Source: CAZFPA01 sp964520975 (GTDB lineage Bacteria > Bacillota > Negativicutes > Selenomonadales > Selenomonadaceae). From it: a stretch of 11,626 bases of DNA. Where the stretch lies: contig CAZFPA010000057.1 in assembly GCA_964520975.1 (NCBI GenBank), positions 1 through 11,626 of the forward strand, written 5' to 3'. A model generated the notes under the pieces. That model saw only the letters and a program-made list of their open reading frames with translations. It had not been told where the DNA came from and made no database searches. Positions 5,366 to 11,626 of this stretch are shown here, piece by piece. Every line of letters starts with the position of its first letter. The first letter of the stretch is position 1. Position numbers and translations under genes: made by a program.

Positions 5366-6751
5366 ATGGAAAATTTTATCCCGATTCTCAATGCTATTGA
5401 CTCATTCATGTGGGGCCCGCCGCTGATCACACTGCTGGTCGGCACCGGTATCTATCTGACCATCCGCCTCGGTCTGCTGCAGGTTGTCCGCCTGCCGCTG
5501 GCACTTTCGCTGATCTTCCGTGCGAAGAACAAAGGCGAGGGGGATGTGTCGAGCTTCAAGGCACTCTGCCTGGCCCTGGCCGCAACGGTCGGTACCGGCA
5601 ATATCGTCGGTGTTGCTACCGCCGTCAAGGTTGGCGGCCCTGGCGCCCTCTTCTGGATGTGGGTAGCCGCCTTCTTCGGCATGGCTACCAAATACGCCGA
5701 AGGCCTGCTGGCGGTGAAGTACCGTTCCACAGACGACAAGGGGGAGATTGCCGGCGGCCCGATGTTCTACATCGAAAACGGTATGGGCAAAAAATATCGC
5801 CCACTGGCGATTTTCTTCGCGTTCAGCTGTATCCTCGTCGCATTCTTCGGCATCGGCACCTTTCCACAGGTCAATGCCATCGTCGACAGTGTAAACATTT
5901 CCTTCGGCGTGCCAAAATACGCGACGGATATCGGCATTACGCTGCTCATCGCCGCAATCACGCTGGGCGGCATTCAGAGCATTTCCCGCGTTTCCGCGGC
6001 CATTGTTCCCTTTATGGCCGTCGCCTATCTGGTGATCTGCACCGGGCTCATTTCCCTGCATTTCGCTGATATCCCTGCGGCCATCTCACTCATCCTGGAC
6101 AGTGCCTTCACCGGTACTGCTGCAGTTGGTGGTTTCGCCGGCTCCACGATCATGATTGCCATGCAGAATGGTATTGCCCGCGGCGTTTTCTCCAATGAGT
6201 CCGGCCTCGGCTCGGCTCCGATTGCCGCAGCGGCCGCAAAGACGAAATGGCCGGCAGAACAGGGTCTCATTTCGATGACGGGGACCTTCATTGATACCAT
6301 CATCATCTGCTCCCTTACCGGCCTTACGCTGGTGCTCACGGGGGTATGGTCCGGTGATACCTCTGGAGCCGCCATGACTTCAGCTGCCTTTGCCGGCTCC
6401 TTCGGCGATATCGGCAGCCAGCTCCTGACACTGGCTCTCGTGCTCTTTGCGTTCACGACCATCCTGGGCTGGAACTACTACGGCGAACGCGCCTGCCTGT
6501 ACCTGTTCGGCATCAAGAGCATCCTGCCCTATCGCCTGATCTTCATCGTCCTTGTAGCCTCCGGCGCCTTCCTGAAGCTCGAGGCCATCTGGGTCCTGGC
6601 TGATATTGTAAACGGCCTCATGGCCATCCCGAACCTCATCGCGCTCATCGCACTTTCCGGTGTTGTCGTCGCTGAGACAAAAGCCTACCTGGCCTATCGC
6701 CAGGCTGAAGATGCCAACGAGGATGCCAAGCCTGAAAGTTCCATACAATAA
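5366..6751 (+). CDS. Sodium:alanine/glycine symporter family protein (AGCS)
   Basis: A 461-residue polytopic membrane protein that imports small neutral amino acids such as alanine or glycine with sodium or protons; the true substrate cannot be read from sequence. The family signature is complete: ATVGTGNIVGVATAVKVGGP (73-92) leads into GGPGALFWMWVAAFFG (90-105) and ATKYAEGLLAVKYR (107-120). Later come GGFAGSTIMIAMQNGIARGV (255-274), NESGLGSAP (277-285) and a GWNYYGER segment (368-375). About ten to eleven hydrophobic segments are visible, followed by a charged cytoplasmic tail. The start at 5366 has AGGAGG eight bases upstream and fits the family N-terminus. It is a single gene with its own promoter, ending at the bidirectional terminator 6800-6830. 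It shares only a divergent intergenic region with recD2, and no functional link is evident. Confidence 0.93.
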   Translation: MENFIPILNAIDSFMWGPPLITLLVGTGIYLTIRLGLLQVVRLPLALSLIFRAKNKGEGDVSSFKALCLALAATVGTGNIVGVATAVKVGGPGALFWMWVAAFFGMATKYAEGLLAVKYRSTDDKGEIAGGPMFYIENGMGKKYRPLAIFFAFSCILVAFFGIGTFPQVNAIVDSVNISFGVPKYATDIGITLLIAAITLGGIQSISRVSAAIVPFMAVAYLVICTGLISLHFADIPAAISLILDSAFTGTAAVGGFAGSTIMIAMQNGIARGVFSNESGLGSAPIAAAAAKTKWPAEQGLISMTGTFIDTIIICSLTGLTLVLTGVWSGDTSGAAMTSAAFAGSFGDIGSQLLTLALVLFAFTTILGWNYYGERACLYLFGIKSILPYRLIFIVLVASGAFLKLEAIWVLADIVNGLMAIPNLIALIALSGVVVAETKAYLAYRQAEDANEDAKPESSIQ

Positions 6752-6799
6752 TGGCACCGGCAGATTGAAAAAGCTTCCTTAGAAAAGATCGACATTGAT

Positions 6800-6830
6800 A
6801 AAAAAACTGCGCTCCTCGCGCAGTTTTTTT
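6800..6830. terminator. Bidirectional rho-independent terminator between convergent genes
   Basis: A near-perfect symmetric hairpin: seven As plus CTGCGC (6800-6812), loop TCCTC, then GCGCAG plus seven Ts (6818-6830). It has a T-tract on both strands. It ends the symporter transcript and, in the other direction, the ABC-F transcript that stops at 6848. Confidence 0.95.
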
Positions 6831-6847
6831 GTGCCTTTTTCGCTATA

Positions 6848-8818
6848 TTACATCGACAGCTTTTCCCATTTTTCATAGCGCTCTTCGATTTCTTTTTCCT
6901 TGGCCGCGTATTCCTCGGCAATTTCCTGGCTCTTGGCCGGATCACTCTGGATTTCCGGATCGTTCATCTGATATTCAAGTCCCTTGAGCTCAGCCTCCGC
7001 CATGGCGATCTCCGCTTCACAGCGTTGCAGAAGCTCGGTGCGCTTCGTATCGCTCATGCTGCGCACGGCTCCAAGCTCAGCCTGTCGCTTTGCCTCAGCG
7101 GCGGCTTCCTCCGCCGCTGCTGCCGGCTCTGGTGCTTCACTTTCCTCACGGACTGCCGCGGTCCTGGTCTTCGCAGCCCTGGCCTGTACCAGCTTTTCCT
7201 CCTCGGCGGCCTCCTCCGCGGCTTCTTTTTCGGCAATTTCCTTCTTCATTCGATAATAGCTGTAGTTGCCGCCATACTCCGTAAGCGCTCCGTCCTCCAG
7301 CTCCAGTGTGCAGTTCGCCACCTTGTCGAGGAAATAACGGTCATGCGATACGGCCAGGAACGTTCCCGGGAAGGCCATGAGCGCTTCCTCCACGGCCTCC
7401 TTGGCCGGAATATCCAGATGGTTGGTCGGCTCATCGAGCACGAGGAAATTCGCCCCCGTGAGCATGAGCTTCAAAAAGGCCACCCGCGACTGCTCCCCGC
7501 CGGAAAGCGAGCCAATCCGGCGATATACATCATCGCCGGTGAAGAGGAACGCTCCCAGATAACGCCGGGCCTGCTCCTCGGTGATCCCGTATTCGTACAA
7601 CAGCTCATCGAGTATGGTATTTTCCATATGAAGGCCTTCATGCTGCTGGGAAAAGTAACCGATTTTCACCCGGCTGCCAATCTTCACGCGCCCCGTCGGC
7701 GATTCCAGCTCACCGGTGATCAGGCGCAGCAGCGTAGTCTTACCGACACCGTTCGGTCCGACGATGGCTACACCATCGCCCTTGCGGATCAGCATCGATA
7801 GGTGTGAAAAGATTTCCTGCTTTCCGAAGGCCACCGACACATCCTCCAGCTCCAGCACACGCTGCGCACACTCCGGCGGCGCATTGAGCGCAAAGTAGTT
7901 GAAGGCCGCGCTTTCCGGGGCCAGCACGATGCGCTCAAGCCGGTTCAGCTGCTTTTCGCGGCCGCGGGCCTGCTTGGACTTGATCCCTGCCTTGTAGCGG
8001 CGAATGTATTCCTCGGTCTTTTTGATATGATCCTGCTGCTTTTCATAAGCCGACTGCAGCGCAGCCCGCCGGTCGGCCTTGACCCGCATGAAGTACGTGT
8101 AGTTTCCCTCGTAGCTCGTGATGGTCTTATTCTCTATTTCAATGATACGGGTCGCTACCCGGTCCAGGAAGAACCGGTCATGCGAAATGAGCAGCACCCC
8201 GCCGGGGTAACTCTGCAAGAATCCCTCCAGCCATTCAATCATGCCGATGTCCAGATGGTTCGTCGGCTCGTCGAGAAAAAGGAAATCCGGTTCACGCAGC
8301 AGTGCCTTTGCCAGGCAGATGCGCGTGCGCTGCCCGCCGGAAAAATGCGCCACGTCCTTTTGAAAATCCTCGTCTGTGAAGCCGAGGCCAAAAGCTACCC
8401 GGCGGATACGGCTTTCATAGTCATAGCCGCCCAACTGTTCAAAGCGTTCGACAACCTTGCCGTAGGCAGCCAGCTTTTCCGCATCATGCTCCTGCGCGAT
8501 GGATTTCTCCATGTCCCGCTTTTTTTCAGCCAACGCGATGATATCCGCAAACGCCCGCTTGAATTCTTCATAGAGTGTTCCGTCTCCAAAGACCGCCTGC
8601 TGCTCAACGTAGCCTACGGTATCCGCACTATCGAACTGAATAGTCCCGCCATCGTATTCCTCCTGCCCCATGAGACAGCGCATGAGCGTCGTTTTCCCCG
8701 CACCATTCGCGCCTACGAAGCCAACCTTGTCCCCGCGCGCAACCTCAAACTGCACATCGTGGAACAGCTCCTCTATGCCAAAGGACTTTGCCAGCCCTAT
8801 CACCCGCAGCATTCCCAT
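6848..8818 (-). CDS. ABC-F family ATP-binding protein (translation factor type)
   Basis: ABC-F proteins carry two ABC ATPase domains without membrane segments. Most studied members bind the ribosomal E site to relieve stalling or give antibiotic resistance. This 656-residue product has both domains complete. Domain 1 has Walker A GANGAGKTT (36-44), signature FSGGQ (159-163), Walker B LFLDEPTNHLD (180-190) and SHDR (212-215). Domain 2 has GPNGVGKTT (354-362), LSGGEQSR (438-445), LVLDEPTNHLD (459-469) and SHDR (491-494). The helical linker (about 240-315) is the tRNA-contacting region. A long Ala/Glu-rich low-complexity stretch (about 527-580) leads to a C-terminal coiled coil (about 585-653), as in YdiF/Uup-like members. 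GGGGTGA lies just before the ATG at 8818; an ATG two codons later is possible. A specific subfamily and any resistance role cannot be assigned safely. Confidence 0.93.
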   Translation of the reverse strand: MGMLRVIGLAKSFGIEELFHDVQFEVARGDKVGFVGANGAGKTTLMRCLMGQEEYDGGTIQFDSADTVGYVEQQAVFGDGTLYEEFKRAFADIIALAEKKRDMEKSIAQEHDAEKLAAYGKVVERFEQLGGYDYESRIRRVAFGLGFTDEDFQKDVAHFSGGQRTRICLAKALLREPDFLFLDEPTNHLDIGMIEWLEGFLQSYPGGVLLISHDRFFLDRVATRIIEIENKTITSYEGNYTYFMRVKADRRAALQSAYEKQQDHIKKTEEYIRRYKAGIKSKQARGREKQLNRLERIVLAPESAAFNYFALNAPPECAQRVLELEDVSVAFGKQEIFSHLSMLIRKGDGVAIVGPNGVGKTTLLRLITGELESPTGRVKIGSRVKIGYFSQQHEGLHMENTILDELLYEYGITEEQARRYLGAFLFTGDDVYRRIGSLSGGEQSRVAFLKLMLTGANFLVLDEPTNHLDIPAKEAVEEALMAFPGTFLAVSHDRYFLDKVANCTLELEDGALTEYGGNYSYYRMKKEIAEKEAAEEAAEEEKLVQARAAKTRTAAVREESEAPEPAAAAEEAAAEAKRQAELGAVRSMSDTKRTELLQRCEAEIAMAEAELKGLEYQMNDPEIQSDPAKSQEIAEEYAAKEKEIEERYEKWEKLSM

Positions 8819-8831
8819 ATTGTCACCCCAA

Positions 8832-8875
8832 AATCTTTCTCTTATCGAAAGAGAGTGCTGCCAGCAGCACTCTCT
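8832..8875 (-). terminator. Hairpin pair between the LCP gene and the ABC-F gene; weak terminator or attenuator
   Basis: An 11-bp GC-containing stem (8850-8860 with 8865-8875, loop CCAG) lies 17 bp after the LCP stop. Read in the transcript it is followed by only three Ts. A second small stem directly after it (TCTTTC with GAAAGA, 7-base loop) ends in TTTT that runs into the ABC-F ribosome site GGGGTGA. This is probably the LCP terminator with partial readthrough, or an attenuator, since no clear separate ABC-F promoter is seen in the 74-bp gap. Confidence 0.6.
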
Positions 8876-8892
8876 GTATGTTTGCGTATGGT

Positions 8893-10182
8893 TTACTTCT
8901 TGTAGTCCAGACCAATGTTTACCACTGCCTGCTTGCTCTCTCCGCCGCTCATGATTGTGCAGGGGAACGGCATGCCATAGAACAGATTCGTATTGGCTGA
9001 ATCCGTAGTAATCGTCGTCTTTTCCCGCGAAGAGGTTTTTCCGGTTTCAACGCCGGAAATGATGAAGCCCTTTTTCCGCATCACATCCGCGACCTGTGCA
9101 CCGGCGCCGTTGATGCCGCTGGAATTGATGACAAGCACGGATATCTTTTCCGGCTTATCGGCCACTGCTTTCTTGGCACTGCCGTTCTCGGAGGCCTCTT
9201 CAACGACCTGAATGCCCTTCGGCAGCGAGGATGCGTATTCCTTTACCGCCTCATCCGCCGCCGAAGCGATTTCGCCCTTCATTTCAATGCCCATCTGTGC
9301 GGCCAGCATGGTGCGAAGCCCCATGATATCCGGCAGCCAGTAGCTGATATCCTCGAGATAGGCCGGTTTCCCCGGTACCATTTCTGCCTGCAGACCGCTC
9401 TCACTGTCCTTCATCTTCTTCAGGATACCGGCCATATTGACCATATCCTTCACCGGCATATCCGTTTCGATTGCCGAGCTTACCTCTTCGATGATCTTCG
9501 GCAGCTTTGGCAGCACCTGCGGCGAAATCACCTTCGCCAGCACGGCCTTGATGAATTTCTGCTGCCGCGTGATGCGTCCGATATCGCCTTCGCCATCGCG
9601 ATAGCGCACATACTGGATGGCCTTCTTGCCGTCCATGTGCTGCTCTCCCGGATAGAGGTCAATGACCAGCCCGCCATCATCATCCCAGGGGTCTTCATAG
9701 TGCATGCGCTTTTCTACATTGATATCTACGCCCCCCAGCGCATCGATGATGCGTTCAAAGGCCTTGATATCAATGAGCACATAGTAGTCCATCGGAACGC
9801 CCGTGAGCTTTTCCACCGTGGATTTTGTAAGCTCGTGGCCGCCAAAGGCATAGGCATGGTTGATTTTGTCGTAGCCATGTCCCTCAATCTGTACGCGGGT
9901 ATCCCGGGGAATGGACAGGATATCCGCTTTCCCCTTGTCCGCATCAATGGCCGCAATCATCAATGTGTCGCTGCGCCCAACGTCATCGGCCCGGCGGTCA
10001 ACGCCCATGATCATCACATGTACCGCAGACTTTGCAGCCATCATGCCCGGCTCCGTGGCACTGTGCCGTCCATTTCCCGGATGTATATAGCCATAAGCAG
10101 CGCCGGCAAATATCACCAGCAGAATAACGCCTAAAATAATCACTCTTTTATAGCTGCGCCGTCTTTTGCGCGTTTGACGCAT
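8893..10182 (-). CDS. LytR-CpsA-Psr (LCP) family glycopolymer ligase
   Basis: LCP proteins sit in the cytoplasmic membrane and transfer lipid-linked polymers to peptidoglycan; the polymer here is unknown. The 429-residue product has a basic cytoplasmic N-terminus (MRQTRKRRRSYKR) and one membrane helix (about 13-32). The LCP domain (about 55-225) shows GVDRR (60-64), GRSDTLM (69-75), SIPRDTRV (90-97), DKINHAYAFGG (105-115), ALGGVDINV (148-156) and RYRDGEGDIGRITRQQKFI (193-211), with the conserved Arg and Asp positions present. A C-terminal LytR_C-like domain (about 346-429) begins ISVLVINSSGINGAG. The start at 10182 has GAGGAA six bases upstream; an ATG at 10248 would add 22 residues, would run through the -10 element of the predicted promoter (10220-10225), and has no ribosome site. 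It has its own near-consensus promoter and is followed by the ABC-F gene after 74 bp. Confidence 0.92.
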   Translation of the reverse strand: MRQTRKRRRSYKRVIILGVILLVIFAGAAYGYIHPGNGRHSATEPGMMAAKSAVHVMIMGVDRRADDVGRSDTLMIAAIDADKGKADILSIPRDTRVQIEGHGYDKINHAYAFGGHELTKSTVEKLTGVPMDYYVLIDIKAFERIIDALGGVDINVEKRMHYEDPWDDDGGLVIDLYPGEQHMDGKKAIQYVRYRDGEGDIGRITRQQKFIKAVLAKVISPQVLPKLPKIIEEVSSAIETDMPVKDMVNMAGILKKMKDSESGLQAEMVPGKPAYLEDISYWLPDIMGLRTMLAAQMGIEMKGEIASAADEAVKEYASSLPKGIQVVEEASENGSAKKAVADKPEKISVLVINSSGINGAGAQVADVMRKKGFIISGVETGKTSSREKTTITTDSANTNLFYGMPFPCTIMSGGESKQAVVNIGLDYKK

Positions 10183-10219
10183 GATCCATTCCTCTTTTCC
10201 TTCTGTTTCAAGCCTTTTT

Positions 10220-10248
10220 AGTATATCAAAAAAGAAAGAGTGTGGCAA
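10220..10248 (-). promoter_or_regulatory. Sigma-A promoter of the LCP gene
   Basis: On the minus strand TTGCCA (plus 10243-10248), 17 bases, TATACT (plus 10220-10225), each five of six to consensus, with an extended -10 TGA directly before TATACT. The start would be near 10213, about 30 bases before the ATG at 10182. This is the strongest promoter match in the window and supports the shorter LCP start. Confidence 0.78.
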
Positions 10249-10273
10249 ACGCAGAATGCAAAAGCGAAGGAAT

Positions 10274-10330
10274 GGTATGAAATACCCTTTCTTTTAAAAT
10301 GAAAATATTGTATGATAGTAGAAATACTAT
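10274..10330 (+). promoter_or_regulatory. Two dyads upstream of the HD-GYP gene (candidate control region)
   Basis: GGTAT-GAA-ATACC (10274-10286) and ATAGTA-GAAA-TACTAT (10315-10330) are perfect inverted repeats in the 168-bp divergent region. A -10-like TATGAT (10311-10316) and TATAGA (10328-10333) overlap the second dyad, but neither has a good -35 at normal spacing. The HD-GYP promoter must be near here and may need an activator or another sigma factor. No clear sigma-28 site was found. Confidence 0.3.
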
Positions 10331-10350
10331 AGAATTGGGTGTAAGGAATA

Positions 10351-11490
10351 ATGATTAGCCTATCGACAAAAAAACTGCGGCAGGGTATGATTACCGCCCA
10401 GGGAATTTACAACGCTAAAGGGGCCAGCTACCTGACAAAGGGAACGGAACTGAATCAGCAATATATCGACCGGTTAAAGAAGATTGGGATTTCCAAGGTC
10501 AATGTAACGGCCCTGGACCCCAAGGTCCGTCTGCAGCCGCCAGAGGATATTGTCCAGGAAGAAACCCGTATCAATGCAATCCATCGGGTGTTCAACGCCT
10601 TCCAGGATATCGAACGTTTTGATAACTGCAATCTGGATATGCTGCATGGTACCTCGGAAAATATCGTCGTGGATCTTCTTTCCCAACGGGATAATCTCGT
10701 GCAGATTACAGATATTCGCCTGCATGATGACTATACTTTTTCGCATTCCGTCAATGTGGCGATTTTAGCGGCCATGCTGGGATCGCTCTGCCATCTGACC
10801 AAACAGGATCTTTTGGAGCTCACGCTGGGCGGCCTGCTGCATGATATTGGCAAGCTCGTTGTACCCGCCAATATTCTCAACAAGCCATCGACGCTGAACG
10901 ATCAGGAATTCCATATCGTTCATCGCCATCCGGAGGCCGGGCGCCTGAAACTCATCGATTTAAAGACTTCGATCGCGCCTACGCTGGCTACAATTGCGGT
11001 TCAGCATCATGAGCACATGGACGGCCGCGGTTATCCGAATCAGCTCATGGGCAGTCAGATCCACCGCTTTTCCCGTATCACGGCCATTGCGGATGTCTAT
11101 GATGCCCTCACGAGCCAGCGCCCGTATAAAAAGGCCTATAAGCCCTATACAGCCTACCGCATCATGAGCAAATGCTCGGAAGGGCAGTTTGACGAAGAGC
11201 TGCTGCGTCTTTTCTTCGACAACGTCGCACTCTATCCGGTTGGTACGGTACTGAAAACAGATATGGGTTATGCCATTGTCAAAAAAGTAAAATTTGGTCT
11301 CACACGGACTCCGATCATTTGCGTCTTTGCGGATAACGACGTACAGATATTGCGGCATCCCATTGATGTTGACCTCACGGATTGCCAGCCGGAAACAATC
11401 GAACGCGTCATTGAGGATCAGGAGCTCTACACACTGCTGTTCAAGCTCAAAGTCGATCCGGCCATATATCTTACAGAGGCCTTCGCCTAA
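10351..11490 (+). CDS. HD-GYP domain protein, probable cyclic-di-GMP phosphodiesterase
   Basis: HD-GYP proteins hydrolyse the second messenger cyclic-di-GMP, favouring motility over biofilm. The 379-residue, soluble product has an N-terminal region (1-100) starting MISLSTKKLRQGMITAQGIY, as in related stand-alone HD-GYP proteins. The HD-GYP domain covers about 120-290, with HSVNVA (132-137), the HD pair in GGLLHDIGKLVVP (160-172), HRHPEAG (191-197), HHEHMDGRGYP (219-229) and IADVYDALTSQRPYKKA (246-262). All metal-binding residues I could check are present, so it should be active. A further C-terminal segment (about 295-379) includes YPVGTVLKTDMGYAIVKK. There is no membrane segment, and no receiver or GGDEF domain. 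The ribosome site AAGGA is only three bases from the ATG, slightly close, but no better start is seen. It is transcribed alone. Confidence 0.93.
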   Translation: MISLSTKKLRQGMITAQGIYNAKGASYLTKGTELNQQYIDRLKKIGISKVNVTALDPKVRLQPPEDIVQEETRINAIHRVFNAFQDIERFDNCNLDMLHGTSENIVVDLLSQRDNLVQITDIRLHDDYTFSHSVNVAILAAMLGSLCHLTKQDLLELTLGGLLHDIGKLVVPANILNKPSTLNDQEFHIVHRHPEAGRLKLIDLKTSIAPTLATIAVQHHEHMDGRGYPNQLMGSQIHRFSRITAIADVYDALTSQRPYKKAYKPYTAYRIMSKCSEGQFDEELLRLFFDNVALYPVGTVLKTDMGYAIVKKVKFGLTRTPIICVFADNDVQILRHPIDVDLTDCQPETIERVIEDQELYTLLFKLKVDPAIYLTEAFA

Positions 11491-11502
11491 TAGAAACTTC
11501 CT

Positions 11503-11528
11503 GAAAGAGCCTGTAAAGGCTCTTTTTT
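11503..11528 (+). terminator. Rho-independent terminator of the HD-GYP gene
   Basis: AAAGAGCCT (11504-11512) pairs with AGGCTCTTT (11517-11525) around a GTAA loop, followed by further Ts to 11528. It begins 13 bases after the stop codon. Confidence 0.92.
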
Positions 11529-11556
11529 CATGCCCAAAAACAGTATGCGGGCAAAT

Positions 11557-11584
11557 AAAAAAGCCGCCTGCAATCGCAGACAGC
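11557..11584 (-). terminator. Minus-strand terminator for an unseen convergent gene
   Basis: Read on the minus strand, GCTGTCTGC (plus 11576-11584) pairs with GCAGGCGGC (plus 11563-11571) over a 4-base loop, with two G-U wobbles, followed by six Ts. On the plus strand the same positions give C-A mismatches, so it works only in the minus direction. A gene beyond 11626 must therefore run toward this point. Stops exist on that strand at 11600-11602 and 11608-11610, but the reading frame cannot be decided from here. Confidence 0.8.
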
Positions 11585-11626
11585 TTCTACCTTGTTCTCT
11601 CAAAACTTCACAGAAGATCGAAATGA

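Noticed and set aside
5402..6061. Minus-strand and alternate-frame open frames over the symporter gene
   Set aside because: The symporter frame carries the full family signature. The others are low-complexity shadows.
8027..8905. Plus-strand open frame opposite the ABC-F gene
   Set aside because: Antisense to both clear ATPase signature regions, with no ribosome site and no family resemblance.
1..11626. Defence island, prophage, insertion sequence or CRISPR array
   Set aside because: No transposase, integrase, phage, nuclease-toxin or Cas-like protein and no direct repeat array is seen. All recognised genes are conserved chromosomal families.

Overview
The window is most consistent with a motile, diderm Firmicute of the class Negativicutes, probably Selenomonadaceae. 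That is an inference from gene order and protein character; no rRNA or other taxonomic marker is present. The DNA is GC-rich with short AT-rich promoter regions. All recognised genes belong to ordinary chromosomal families. I see no transposase, phage gene, tRNA, rRNA or CRISPR array. One run of 100 Ns (1821-1920) marks a scaffold gap.

Left part, minus strand (1-1968): the start of a late flagellar operon in the order flgM (anti-sigma-28), flgN, a second flgN-like gene, and flgK (cut by the window edge). A terminator separates it from the upstream flagellar-operon gene of the YvyF/TIGR03826 type, whose middle is lost in the N gap. Between that gene and comF lies about 200 bp with two promoter-like sequences and three clean hairpins.

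Middle left, minus strand (2185-5028): a recD2-comF operon with a 12-bp spacer and a good promoter at 5166-5194. Its roughly 130-nt leader can fold into a long closed hairpin. Divergent from it is a sodium:alanine/glycine-type symporter (5366-6751, plus) with its own promoter. This ends at a bidirectional terminator shared with the next gene.

Middle right, minus strand (6848-10182): an LCP-family cell-wall ligase gene with a near-consensus promoter, followed by an ABC-F ATPase gene. Two consecutive hairpins lie between them, the second running into the ABC-F ribosome binding site.

Right end, plus strand (10351-11490): an HD-GYP domain protein, a probable cyclic-di-GMP phosphodiesterase, with its own terminator. 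A second, minus-strand terminator at 11557-11584 shows that an unseen gene beyond the window runs toward it.

The genes do not form one novel system. The main theme is flagellar assembly plus a possible c-di-GMP link to motility, set among housekeeping genes for DNA repair, uptake, amino-acid transport, translation and envelope. The most interesting unexplained signals are the tandem FlgN paralogues and the two structured untranslated regions upstream of yvyF and recD2.
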